Assembly (NCBI GenBank): GCA_025655635.1
Contig: JAHXIM010000193.1
Coordinates: forward strand, 1 to 20,567
Reading direction: 5' to 3'
Origin: a gamma proteobacterium symbiont of Lucinoma myriamae
Lineage (GTDB): Bacteria > Pseudomonadota > Gammaproteobacteria > GRL18
DNA length: 20,567 nt
The translations under genes were made by a program, and so were the position numbers. Each line of letters opens with the position of its first letter. Within the stretch, counting starts at the first letter, position 1. The notes under the pieces were generated by a model. The model was not told where the DNA came from. It made no database searches and worked only from the letters and a program-made list of their open reading frames with translations. Shown here one piece after another: positions 13,683-20,567 of this stretch.

Positions 13683-15045
13683 TACTGATTCTGTTACTAC
13701 AATTGCTGCATTAGCCACAGCCCCCGGTAGAGGGGGTGTTGGTATTATTCGTCTATCCGGTCCTCAATCCTTAGCTATTGTTGAAAAAATTATTCAACAA
13801 ACTCCCAAGCCTCGCTATGCTCATTATTTACCCTTCTTTGATGAAAAGAATCGGGAAATTGATTCCGGTATTGTATTGTATTTTCCCGGGCCAAATTCCT
13901 TTACCGGAGAAGATGTCGTAGAGTTGCAGGGACATGGCGGCCCTGTTGTTATGGATATGCTATTACAACGCGCATTTTCTCTTGGAGCAGAACCTGCTAA
14001 ACCCGGAGAATTTAGTGAACGGGCATTTTTAAATGATAAATTAGATCTGGCTCAGGCGGAAGCTATTGCCGATCTGATTGATGCCAGTAATGAACAAGCG
14101 GCTCGTTCTGCTTTGCGTTCATTACAGGGTGATTTTTCAAAGCTGATACATACACAAGTAGAAGCATTGATACAATTGCGCATCTATGTTGAAGCTGCCA
14201 TCGATTTTCCGGAAGAAGAAATTGATTTCCTTTCTGATGGAAAAGTAGAAAATGACACCAGGACAATACTGATTTCTTTAAAAGAAATACTTGTAAAAGC
14301 TGAGCAGGGATGTTTGATCCGCGAAGGTATGAGTGTTGCTATCGTTGGACAACCTAATGCAGGAAAATCCAGCTTATTAAATGCTTTATCAGGTAAGGAG
14401 TCCGCTATTGTTACTGATATTGCCGGTACTACACGGGATGTATTAAAAGAGGAAATTAATATCGATGGTATGCCCCTGCATATTATTGATACAGCTGGTT
14501 TACGCGAAAGTGATTGTGAAGTAGAGCAAATTGGTATCCAACGTGCATGGAATGTGATAGAAAATGCTGATCAGATCTTATTGGTAGTAGACGAGAATTT
14601 CATTGATGATGCTGATAATATTGCTATTAATCAGCAGCTTTTAGAACAATTTCCTAAAACAATTGATATAATCCTGATCCACAATAAAATTGATAGTGCG
14701 AATAAAACACCTGAAATAATAAAAGGTGAACACCGCAGTGAAATTTATTTATCAGCTAAAGAACAAAAGGGTATTGATTTACTTAAAAATCATTTAAAAC
14801 AATGTATGGGCTATCAAAGTGCCGGAGAAGGCAGTTTTATGGCCCGCCGCCGACACCTTGAAGCCATTAATCAAGCCATTCAATCCGTACAAAATGGCTT
14901 ATCACAATTACAAGAATTCTCAGCAGGTGAACTGCTGGCTGAAGAATTGCGCCAGGCACAAAATCAACTGTCAGAAATTACCGGGGAATTTACCTCAGAT
15001 GATCTGCTAGGAAGAATATTCACCAGTTTTTGTATTGGCAAATAA
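13675..15045 (+). CDS. mnmE: tRNA uridine-5-carboxymethylaminomethyl(34) synthesis GTPase MnmE
   Basis: 456 residues from ATG 13675, which lies inside the end of yidC. A TTG two codons earlier is also open but less likely. MnmE with MnmG modifies the wobble uridine of certain tRNAs. The N-terminal domain binds the one-carbon donor (TIAALATAPGRGGVGIIRLSG). The inserted G domain carries G1 GQPNAGKS (residues 225-232), G2 TDIAGTTRD, G3 DTAGLRES and G4 HNKID. The K-loop elements needed for potassium-activated GTP hydrolysis are present, and the C-terminus ends in the invariant FCIGK, whose Cys is conserved in the family. Full length and undamaged. No clear terminator follows; a near-palindrome GTCAA...TTGAC at 15048-15070 lies just after the stop. 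Confidence 0.97.
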   Translation: MPDTDSVTTIAALATAPGRGGVGIIRLSGPQSLAIVEKIIQQTPKPRYAHYLPFFDEKNREIDSGIVLYFPGPNSFTGEDVVELQGHGGPVVMDMLLQRAFSLGAEPAKPGEFSERAFLNDKLDLAQAEAIADLIDASNEQAARSALRSLQGDFSKLIHTQVEALIQLRIYVEAAIDFPEEEIDFLSDGKVENDTRTILISLKEILVKAEQGCLIREGMSVAIVGQPNAGKSSLLNALSGKESAIVTDIAGTTRDVLKEEINIDGMPLHIIDTAGLRESDCEVEQIGIQRAWNVIENADQILLVVDENFIDDADNIAINQQLLEQFPKTIDIILIHNKIDSANKTPEIIKGEHRSEIYLSAKEQKGIDLLKNHLKQCMGYQSAGEGSFMARRRHLEAINQAIQSVQNGLSQLQEFSAGELLAEELRQAQNQLSEITGEFTSDDLLGRIFTSFCIGK

Positions 15046-15257
15046 TAGTCAATATAAATATTTATTTGACCCCTCATTTTATTAAAAATCAATAATTAGT
15101 TCAAAAGTATTTATTTAATCTTTATTTTATAAAAAACGGAATTTCGTCATAGAATTCCCTTAAATAATAAACTATAAGTAAATAGCCTAAACAGGTTTTT
15201 GTATAAAAATTTAAAGCTTTTTTATAAACTGCCGAAAATATATAAAAGGAAATAATA

Positions 15258-15680
15258 ATGAAGAAATTAATAAACTTAAACGCAATCTTATGCTTTATCT
15301 CCCTATTGAGCATACAGATTGCTTTTGCTGGTGATGCAATTTCACCTATGACCATAGATGGAGCAAAAACAGTAACTACTGAAGAAGCTAAAAAATTGTT
15401 TGATGATGGTGTGTTATTTATTGATGTTCGTAAAGACAAAGACTGGAATGCCGGTCGTGTATCTGATGCCGTACAATTAAATATTAAAACTAAGTTATCA
15501 GAAGAAACAATGTCAGCAGAAATGAAGAAAAGTGATCCAGCAGTTATTTACTGTAATGGTGAACGTTGCATGAGAAGTTCAGATGCATGTAAAAAAGCAG
15601 TTGCCTGGGGATTTACAAATTTATATTACTACCGTGACGGCTTTCCTGCATGGAAGAGTGCAGGCTATCCTGTTGAGTAG
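15258..15680 (+). CDS. Periplasmic single-domain rhodanese-like protein
   Basis: 140 residues. A Sec signal peptide (LINLNAILCFISLLSIQIAFA, cut after AFA near residue 24) is followed by one rhodanese domain. The domain shows VLFIDVRKDKDWNAGRV, the active-site loop YCNGERCMRS with candidate catalytic Cys99 plus a second Cys104, and the closing NLYYYRDGFPAWKSAGYPVE. Such proteins may transfer sulfane sulfur or act as thiol redox proteins outside the cytoplasm; the substrate is not evident. The extended CNGExCxRS loop, longer than the six-residue sulfurtransferase loop, is typical of a periplasmic subgroup. AAGGA lies eight bases before ATG 15258. The 212-base gap after mnmE holds no gene; A/T-rich -10-like hexamers are present but no clear promoter. 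Confidence 0.9.
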   Translation: MKKLINLNAILCFISLLSIQIAFAGDAISPMTIDGAKTVTTEEAKKLFDDGVLFIDVRKDKDWNAGRVSDAVQLNIKTKLSEETMSAEMKKSDPAVIYCNGERCMRSSDACKKAVAWGFTNLYYYRDGFPAWKSAGYPVE

Positions 15681-15729
15681 TTATGACTATTGTTGATATC
15701 TGAGAATTACAAACAGCAGCAAGATGAAG

Positions 15730-15784
15730 AATTTTTTTATTCCTACCTTTAACCTTCGGGTTTTTGGTTTAGGAATAAAAAATT
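15730..15784. terminator. Large UUCG-capped bidirectional terminator / leader hairpin
   Basis: Arms TTTTTTATTCCTA and TAGGAATAAAAAA enclose an inner stem AACC-TTCG-GGTT, with CC/GG pairing between and small internal loops. The cUUCGg tetraloop is exceptionally stable. T-rich and A-rich flanks make it function as an intrinsic terminator on either strand, ending rhodanese transcription. It stops only 17 bases before the chemoreceptor ATG, which leaves no room for a promoter in between. Confidence 0.85.
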
Positions 15785-15801
15785 AAAAGTGAGTTGGTGT
15801 G

Positions 15802-17670
15802 ATGAATTTAAAAAATAGAATTGTCATTACTGTTATTATTATGGCGGTTGTCATTGTGAGTGCAGGGTTTATATCCGGTTATTTGAAAATGTATAAATCC
15901 GAAGGTCGTTATGATGAATTGGCTATAAATAATAATCAACAGTTGTGGGACTTAATTGTTCTCAATCAGATTATTTCTATGGAACCTAATATAAAAACGG
16001 TTACCAGAGATCGTAAACTGAAAAAAGCTGTGGCTGCAAAAGATGTCAGTTTTATTCAAGAAAATGCATCAACAACCTTTAATGCATTAGAAGGACAGGA
16101 AGTTATTTCTAATATGCAATTAATTGATGCAGATGGAAAAATTTTATTTAATGCAATAGATAAATCTGCTATTTCATCAATTAATCAATTATCCCAACTA
16201 GTGATTAAGCAAAAGAAAAATAGCTCATCTGTGAGCAAAAATTCTAAAGGAGAATTACAGACCGAATTAGTTTTTCCAATTACACAAAGAGGAAAAATTG
16301 TTGGTGCTGGTTCATTTTCTCTAACTATAGCAAAGGCTATAGATAGCTTAAAAAAACGTTTGAATGCACAGGTTTATATTAGTGATCTGGCAGGTAATTT
16401 AGAATCATACTCTGATGTGGAATTAGAGGTTGAACTGAAACAATATTCATTACCTGATGAACAAGCAAAACATTTAATATTGCAGAATTCAGGGAAAGTT
16501 TATTCAACGACAATATTACCAATGAAAAGTGTGAATAATGAATTATTAGGCAGTTTAATTATAATTATTGATAATACTGAAAGTTATAATGCACAACAAA
16601 CGATTAATGTTACAGCAATTTTATTATTACTATTTATTAGTATAGCTGCGGTTGTATTTATATATTGGTATCTAGGCAAGGCACTTAAACCATTACGCTC
16701 AATATCAAAATCACTAACAGCGGTAAGTCAGGGTGATTTGACCGTTAATATTGAACCAGGTACACGAAATGATGAAATTGCAGAAATACAAAAAGCAATT
16801 GCCAATACTATTGTCAATTTACACGACTTAGTTTCAGAAATTACACCACTGGTTTATGAAGTCAATAATTCCTCTGAAATATTAGCTCAGACAATGCAGA
16901 GTAATCAAAATAATATTGACCAGCAAAAAAATAATATAGAACAAGTCAGTAATGCCGCGATTGGTGTTCAAACAGCGGTATCTAATATATCTCAACATAG
17001 TGATCAAATGACAAATCATGCTCAGGAAACCAATGTTGAATTAGGAAAAGGTAGTGAAATTATTCACCAGACTATTAATTCTATTAAGAAAATTGCACAG
17101 AGAGTTAAAAAGTCAGAAACAGTTATTGATAATCTTTCTAAAGAAACAGAATCTATTGGCAGTATACTTGATGTGATTAAGGGAATAGCTGAACAAACAA
17201 ATTTATTAGCTCTAAATGCAGCCATTGAAGCAGCAAGGGCAGGTGAGCAGGGACGAGGATTTGCAGTAGTGGCGGATGAAGTACGTACACTTGCAGGAAA
17301 GACTCAGGAATCAACACAGGAAATTGAGCAAATGATTGAATTGCTTCGTTCAGGTGTAGGTGCCGCAGTGGTAGAAATGAAAAGCAGCAGCGTAGAAGTT
17401 CAATCCTGTGTTGAATTAGCCAATGAGACGGAAGCTTCATTAGGAATAATCACACCGAAGGTTGCAGAAATTGAAACCAGCAATATAGAAATTAATCATT
17501 CCATTGTTGAACAAAAAGATGCTATAGAAGGTATAAATCGAAACATTTCTACAATTAGTGAAATATCAGAAAATAATGTAGAAAAAAACCAGGAAGCTGT
17601 CAATATTAGTAAAAATCTAAAACAATTATCTGATAAATTAGATAAAATGATAGTTCAATTCAAAATTTAA
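15802..17670 (+). CDS. Methyl-accepting chemotaxis protein with periplasmic sensor domain
   Basis: 622 residues from ATG 15802; a GTG directly before it (15799) is an alternative. The first transmembrane helix (IVITVIIMAVVIVSAGFISGY) leads to a periplasmic sensor of about 240 residues. Its pattern LIDADGKILF followed by ELVFPITQRGKIVGAGS suggests a Cache-type fold. The second membrane helix (AILLLLFISIAAVVFIYWYL, about 273-293) is followed by HAMP (about 294-347), and the signalling hairpin has the near-invariant tip IAEQTNLLALNAAIEAARAG then GRGFAVVADEVR (about 462-500). Receptors of this type form arrays with CheW and CheA and control the flagellar motor or other outputs. No C-terminal CheR-docking pentapeptide is present. 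No chemotaxis genes adjoin it, so it feeds a pathway encoded elsewhere. The ligand is unknown. Confidence 0.95.
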   Translation: MNLKNRIVITVIIMAVVIVSAGFISGYLKMYKSEGRYDELAINNNQQLWDLIVLNQIISMEPNIKTVTRDRKLKKAVAAKDVSFIQENASTTFNALEGQEVISNMQLIDADGKILFNAIDKSAISSINQLSQLVIKQKKNSSSVSKNSKGELQTELVFPITQRGKIVGAGSFSLTIAKAIDSLKKRLNAQVYISDLAGNLESYSDVELEVELKQYSLPDEQAKHLILQNSGKVYSTTILPMKSVNNELLGSLIIIIDNTESYNAQQTINVTAILLLLFISIAAVVFIYWYLGKALKPLRSISKSLTAVSQGDLTVNIEPGTRNDEIAEIQKAIANTIVNLHDLVSEITPLVYEVNNSSEILAQTMQSNQNNIDQQKNNIEQVSNAAIGVQTAVSNISQHSDQMTNHAQETNVELGKGSEIIHQTINSIKKIAQRVKKSETVIDNLSKETESIGSILDVIKGIAEQTNLLALNAAIEAARAGEQGRGFAVVADEVRTLAGKTQESTQEIEQMIELLRSGVGAAVVEMKSSSVEVQSCVELANETEASLGIITPKVAEIETSNIEINHSIVEQKDAIEGINRNISTISEISENNVEKNQEAVNISKNLKQLSDKLDKMIVQFKI

Positions 17671-17686
17671 ATTACTTAGAAATAAT

Positions 17687-17726
17687 CGTTCCTTTCTTGT
17701 AAGAAGAGCTAAAAAGGGACGTTTTT
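17687..17726 (+). terminator. Intrinsic terminator after the chemoreceptor gene
   Basis: CGTTCCTTT (17687-17695) pairs with AAAGGGACG (17713-17721, one G-U pair) and is followed by TTTTT. It lies 17 bases beyond the chemoreceptor stop, so the chemoreceptor and the kinase are separate transcription units. Confidence 0.85.
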
Positions 17727-17780
17727 ACAAACACTTCTTTTTTATTCCAATGTTTAAAAATCAGTAACCATAAAATTAAT

Positions 17781-17810
17781 TTGCTGCTTTTTGGTAGATT
17801 TTGTCATACT
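17781..17810 (+). promoter_or_regulatory. Promoter of the sensor kinase operon
   Basis: -35 TTGCTG (17781-17786), 18-base spacer, -10 CATACT (17805-17810) preceded by TGT, an extended -10. Transcription would start near 17817, about 30 bases before the kinase ATG. Confidence 0.6.
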
Positions 17811-17847
17811 GTAGATTACCGCATAAACAAAACCAGGTTAGCTCAAT

Positions 17848-19509
17848 ATGTCCTATGTTAAAAAAATTATTCTCTTCTGGTTATTTACAATTAATAGCAG
17901 TTTTGCACAAATTCCAGACTTGAATGAAGATGAACGAGTATGGATAAGTGAACATCCAGTTATACGTATTGCATTTGATAAACAATCACCACCATTTGAA
18001 TGGCAGGATAAAAGTGGCAAATATCAGGGGATATCAATTGAAATTATTGAATTAATAGAAAAACAATTAGATATTAAATTTCAACAAATAGAAATTAAAA
18101 ACTGGTCAGAATTATTAAAAGAATTTAAAGCAGGAAAAATAGATGTAATACCTGCTATTGCTGAAAATATAGAACGGCAAAATTTTTTACTATTTACTAA
18201 GGCTTATAGCTCAATTCAAGGAGTGATTATATCGGACAAACAATATAATAATGTTAATGAACTCATGGGAAAAAAAGTAGGTGTTGTGAGTGATTATATC
18301 TGGGACGAATTAGTTAGCCAGTATGATGATCAGATACATATTATTAGAGTAGAGACAACCCAGGCCGGAATTGAATTAGCTGCTGTGGGTGCAATTGATG
18401 CGATGGTCAGTGATTTAGCTTCTGTGAGTTATCATATTAGTGCAATGGGAATAAGTAACTTACATGTGGTGCCTGTTAAAGATAGTCAAAAACAAAGAAA
18501 AGAATTAGCAATAGGTATTAGAAAGGATTGGCCGAAATTACAGGCAATATTACAAAAAGCGTTAAATAATTTAAAACAACAGGATAAGGATCGTATTCAT
18601 AATAAATGGATAAAACTACATTCAATTTCATTTTGGCAATCCAGGCAATTTTGGCTGATGACATTATTAGTCAGCACAGTAATTATGTTAATTGTTATTT
18701 TAATATTAATCTGGAACCGATCATTAAAGTTACAAGTTGCCCGTCGAACTGAACAGTTGAAAAAAGCTCAGCGGCAATTAATTCATGCAGAAAAAATGGA
18801 ATCTATCGGGCGATTGTCTGCTGGTGTTGCTCATGAAGTAAAAAATCCTTTAGCAATATTACAAATGAGTATCGACTACCTGAAAGGAGAAGATAATGAT
18901 GAAACCATTGTCACCATATTGGATGATATGGATGATGCGATTGTAAGAGCCGATACTGTTATTAAAGGTTTACTGGATTTTTCCAGAGAAAAAGAACTGC
19001 AGGTGATTAAAGGTAATATTAATGAGGTGATTAAAAAATCACTCAAATTAATAGAACATGAAGCAAAACAGCATAAAGTGAAACTCAGTATAAACTTATC
19101 CTCTGATTTGCCGGAATTAAATATGGATAAGAATCGTCTGCAGCAGGTTTTTATTAATTTATTTATGAATGCCATTCAGGCTATTGGAAATTCAGGTGAA
19201 ATAAGTGTGCAGTCAAAAGTATGTGAAATAACTGAGCCATGGGTGATAGAAAAAAGCGAAGGCTTATTTTCTTTGCATCAAAAAGTAATAGACATTAAGA
19301 TTTTAGTTACCGGTTGCGGACTGGATAAAAATAATGTATTTGAACCTTTTTTTACTACCAAACCTGTGGGTGAGGGAACAGGCTTAGGTTTATCGGTATC
19401 AAAAACAATAATAGGACTTCATCGTGGTATGATCACTATGAAAAATAGAACAGATGATGTACAGCAGGGTGTAGAAGTGAAATTACTTTTTTCAATCAAT
19501 GGGGAATGA
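17848..19509 (+). CDS. Sensor histidine kinase with periplasmic SBP_bac_3 ligand-binding domain
   Basis: 553 residues. A signal peptide (about 1-20, cut after SFA) precedes a periplasmic solute-binding-protein-like domain of family 3 (about 35-255: VIRIAFDKQSPPFEWQDKSG, GISIEIIELIEKQL, LMGKKVGVVSDY, then a second lobe with AIDAMVSDLASVSYH). Family 3 domains usually sense amino acids or similar small solutes. One transmembrane helix follows (about 268-290). The kinase core has a dimerisation H box with phospho-acceptor His329 (GVAHEVKNPLAIL), N box NLFMNAIQAI (Asn441), and G2 EGTGLGLSVS. The G1 box reads ILVTGCGL: Val487 replaces the adenine-contacting Asp of the usual D-T-G-x-G, and the G1-to-FEPFFTTK segment is about three residues short. 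Phosphorylation may therefore be impaired. CAGG lies upstream of ATG 17848. Its stop is followed almost at once by the response regulator. Confidence 0.92.
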   Translation: MSYVKKIILFWLFTINSSFAQIPDLNEDERVWISEHPVIRIAFDKQSPPFEWQDKSGKYQGISIEIIELIEKQLDIKFQQIEIKNWSELLKEFKAGKIDVIPAIAENIERQNFLLFTKAYSSIQGVIISDKQYNNVNELMGKKVGVVSDYIWDELVSQYDDQIHIIRVETTQAGIELAAVGAIDAMVSDLASVSYHISAMGISNLHVVPVKDSQKQRKELAIGIRKDWPKLQAILQKALNNLKQQDKDRIHNKWIKLHSISFWQSRQFWLMTLLVSTVIMLIVILILIWNRSLKLQVARRTEQLKKAQRQLIHAEKMESIGRLSAGVAHEVKNPLAILQMSIDYLKGEDNDETIVTILDDMDDAIVRADTVIKGLLDFSREKELQVIKGNINEVIKKSLKLIEHEAKQHKVKLSINLSSDLPELNMDKNRLQQVFINLFMNAIQAIGNSGEISVQSKVCEITEPWVIEKSEGLFSLHQKVIDIKILVTGCGLDKNNVFEPFFTTKPVGEGTGLGLSVSKTIIGLHRGMITMKNRTDDVQQGVEVKLLFSINGE

Positions 19510-19514
19510 ATAAT

Positions 19515-19895
19515 ATGAAGAAAAAAATACTAGTTGTTGATGATGAAGTCGTTTTAACTAAAATGGTTAAAATGAATCTTGAACGAACAGGGAACTATGA
19601 AGTTCACACAGAAAATGAAGGCAGTAAAGCACTGCAGGCTGCAAGAGATTTTAAGCCGGACTTAATTTTTATGGATGTCATGATGCCGGATATGAGCGGC
19701 GATGAAGTGATTGCTGAAATTCGTGACGATCCAAAGCTAACTTCAATTCCCTATGTCTTTATGACAGCCATTGTATCCAAAGCAGAAACAGAAGATATGG
19801 GTAATATTATTGGCGGCAATGAATTTTTGGCTAAGCCAGTTAAAACAGAAGAAATAATTGCCACTATAGAACGTATTTTGCAAGATAAAGTATAA
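19515..19895 (+). CDS. Single-domain response regulator (CheY-like receiver)
   Basis: 126 residues from ATG 19515, consisting of a receiver domain only. The acidic pocket is VVDDE (Asp9, Asp10), the phospho-acceptor is Asp54 in FMDVMMP, the switch Thr lies in FMTAI, and Lys in FLAKPV. I prefer ATG 19515 because GGGGA (19501-19505) stands nine bases ahead. The ATG at 19506, overlapping the kinase stop as ATGA, would leave no space for a ribosome site. With no output domain it must act by protein contact, as a CheY-like regulator or a phosphorelay intermediate. The tight linkage makes it the probable partner of the upstream kinase. All catalytic residues are intact, in contrast to the altered G1 box of the kinase. 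Confidence 0.93.
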   Translation: MKKKILVVDDEVVLTKMVKMNLERTGNYEVHTENEGSKALQAARDFKPDLIFMDVMMPDMSGDEVIAEIRDDPKLTSIPYVFMTAIVSKAETEDMGNIIGGNEFLAKPVKTEEIIATIERILQDKV

Positions 19896-19905
19896 GGTAC
19901 TGATT

Positions 19906-20211
19906 TTGTCAGGAAAGGAGATACCTGAAAAAGGTTCGCCGGAAAAAGCCGATGATAAGAAAAAAAACTGGCTGGTGTATATTATATTATGTAGTGATGA
20001 TTCACTTTATACGGGTATAACAACAGACTTACAAAGACGTTTTGAGCAGCATAAAAATAAAACAGGAGCCAAATATTTTTATGGCCGTGAGTCGCTGGAA
20101 ATAGTATTTACTGAACAAGGACATAATCGCAGTAGTGCCAGCCGTCGGGAATATGAAATTAAAAGTTATAGCAGAGCAGAAAAAATAGTATTAATAAAAT
20201 CAGAGCAATAA
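19906..20211 (+). CDS. GIY-YIG nuclease-fold protein, UPF0213 (YhbQ) type
   Basis: 101 residues from TTG 19906, with AAGG (19894-19897) eight bases upstream and no in-frame ATG that would keep the domain. A hydrophilic Lys/Glu/Asp-rich leader of about 20 residues precedes the GIY-YIG fold: WLVYIILCSDDSLYTGITTD supplies the 'VYI...YTG' elements, then LQRRFEQHKNK with the conserved Arg, GAKYFYGR, and RREYEIKSYSRAEK with the catalytic-type Glu. Short stand-alone proteins of this type (as YhbQ of E. coli) are presumed structure-specific nucleases. The role is not established, and it is not a homing endonuclease. It starts 10 bases after the response regulator and is probably co-transcribed with the kinase operon, though no functional link is evident. 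Confidence 0.88.
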   Translation: MSGKEIPEKGSPEKADDKKKNWLVYIILCSDDSLYTGITTDLQRRFEQHKNKTGAKYFYGRESLEIVFTEQGHNRSSASRREYEIKSYSRAEKIVLIKSEQ

Positions 20212-20337
20212 GAGTGTAACTATTTATTATTTATAATAATTTAGGGTGAAGTAACTGAACCACTTGCGATCGGTATGGTTACAGCAGAGAGGACATACTC
20301 CACCCTCTTTACTGCATTAATAAATCTTATTCAGCAC
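20212..20337. other. Intergenic stretch downstream of the GIY-YIG gene, with a hairpin
   Basis: No gene is seen in these 126 bases. A stem-loop GCAG-AGAGG ... CCTCT-TTA-CTGC spans about 20284-20315 without a U-run. The base composition becomes more GC-rich than in the flanking genes, as in the remnant that follows. Confidence 0.35.
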
Positions 20338-20514
20338 TTAATCATGATCCCGGACTCGTGTAATAGTGATTTTAGCCACCGGGTTATGCCAGTCATAAAC
20401 ATCAGCTGCCAAATCACCAATGCCATGTATACCGCGATTAATATGTACAAAACCTTCCCCGTCTTCAGCGGGTGATGGTGATGTGGTTACACTAACCAGG
20501 ACACTCAATTTCAT
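20338..20514 (-). pseudogene. C-terminal remnant resembling a bacterial spondin-domain protein
   Basis: A 58-codon minus-strand frame from ATG 20514 to TAA 20338-20340. The segment GEGFVHINRGIHGIGDL, followed by DWHNPVAKITITRV, closely resembles what I recall as the C-terminal end of bacterial spondin_N-domain secreted proteins, which are normally 200 residues or more. There is no signal peptide, and the ATG lies inside an inverted repeat with no ribosome site. The sequence starts abruptly in what looks like mid-domain (SVTTSPSPAEDGEG). I therefore read it as a 3' remnant whose front was lost or displaced at about 20500-20515. The frame stays open beyond the ATG to the window edge, so a longer gene is not excluded. 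It is the only gene-like feature against the rightward polarity of this side. Confidence 0.5.
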
Positions 20515-20534
20515 ATAAACTAAATGAAATTGAG
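20504..20534. repeat. 11-bp perfect inverted repeat at the remnant boundary
   Basis: CTCAATTTCAT (20504-20514) and ATGAAATTGAG (20524-20534) are exact inverted copies separated by nine bases. Both strands therefore read ATGAAATTGAG outward. It lies exactly where the remnant begins and just before a probable new gene. It could be an operator, a transposon end structure or a stem-loop. Confidence 0.7.
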
Positions 20535-20543
20535 GATTAAAAA

Positions 20544-20567
20544 GTGAACAAGCAAGTAAAACGAAGC
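20544..20567 (+). CDS. Start of a plus-strand gene running off the window
   Basis: GAGGA (20532-20536) stands seven bases before GTG 20544, which opens a frame MNKQVKRS to the window edge. The spacing is ideal for translation start, and the Lys/Arg-rich opening is compatible with a transposase or other DNA-binding protein, but eight codons cannot identify it. Confidence 0.35.

Noticed and set aside
15122..15439. 105-codon minus-strand frame covering the mnmE-rhodanese gap
   Set aside because: It overlaps the signal peptide and start of the clear rhodanese gene, lies against local polarity, and resembles nothing known.
19906..20211. GIY-YIG protein as a homing endonuclease or mobile element marker
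   Set aside because: The short length and sequence pattern fit the stand-alone UPF0213/YhbQ family; no intron or intein is nearby.
20275..20475. 66-codon plus-strand frame at the right edge
   Set aside because: It is antisense to the spondin-like remnant, whose peptide is far more protein-like; no ribosome site.
1..20567. CRISPR arrays, tRNA or rRNA genes, phage integrase or complete insertion sequence
   Set aside because: No regularly spaced repeats, cloverleaf-type sequences or transposase/integrase genes were recognised in the window.

Overview
The window is AT-rich chromosomal DNA from a gammaproteobacterium and almost certainly contains the replication-origin neighbourhood. The gene order gyrB-recF-dnaN-dnaA | rpmH-rnpA-yidD-yidC-mnmE is the classical gammaproteobacterial origin order. 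The organism is probably motile and free-living or facultative, because it carries a chemoreceptor and a two-component system. I cannot name a genus. Low G+C together with an FHA/PEGA/lipoprotein cluster would fit several sulfur-oxidising or marine lineages, but that is only an impression.

Layout. (1) 1-3635, minus strand: an accessory cluster of envelope proteins. It holds a secreted protein with an acidic, Ser/Asn/Lys-rich middle, a lipoprotein, a single-pass membrane protein with a PEGA-like C-terminus, and an FHA-like protein. Three of these four genes carry a single-base-type frameshift that can be read directly, one of them at a run of nine C. (2) 3774-10246, minus strand: gyrB, recF, dnaN and dnaA, all intact. 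recF contains two near-identical 16-bp parS sites, and the recF-gyrB gap holds a perfect DnaA box. (3) 10247-10857: a very AT-rich intergenic region, the best oriC candidate, with inverted pairs of degenerate DnaA boxes, a dnaA promoter facing left and an rpmH promoter facing right. (4) 10858-15045, plus strand: rpmH, rnpA, yidD, yidC and mnmE, all intact. (5) 15258-20211, plus strand: an accessory sensory block made of a periplasmic rhodanese, a methyl-accepting chemotaxis protein preceded by a large UUCG-capped stem-loop, a histidine kinase with a periplasmic SBP_bac_3 sensor and an altered G1 box, its single-domain response regulator, and a GIY-YIG protein. (6) 20212-20567: a decayed junction with a 58-codon minus-strand remnant resembling the C-terminus of bacterial spondin-domain proteins, an 11-bp inverted repeat, and the first codons of a new plus-strand gene.

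How it works together. Every substantial gene left of about 10.4 kb is on the minus strand and every one to the right is on the plus strand, so all are co-oriented with forks leaving a bidirectional origin between dnaA and rpmH. The parS pair 3-4 kb away implies a chromosomal ParABS system encoded elsewhere. The core genes are undamaged, whereas the left accessory cluster shows three apparent frameshifts and the right one a changed kinase motif. This contrast suggests genuine decay or switching in accessory genes rather than uniformly poor sequence.
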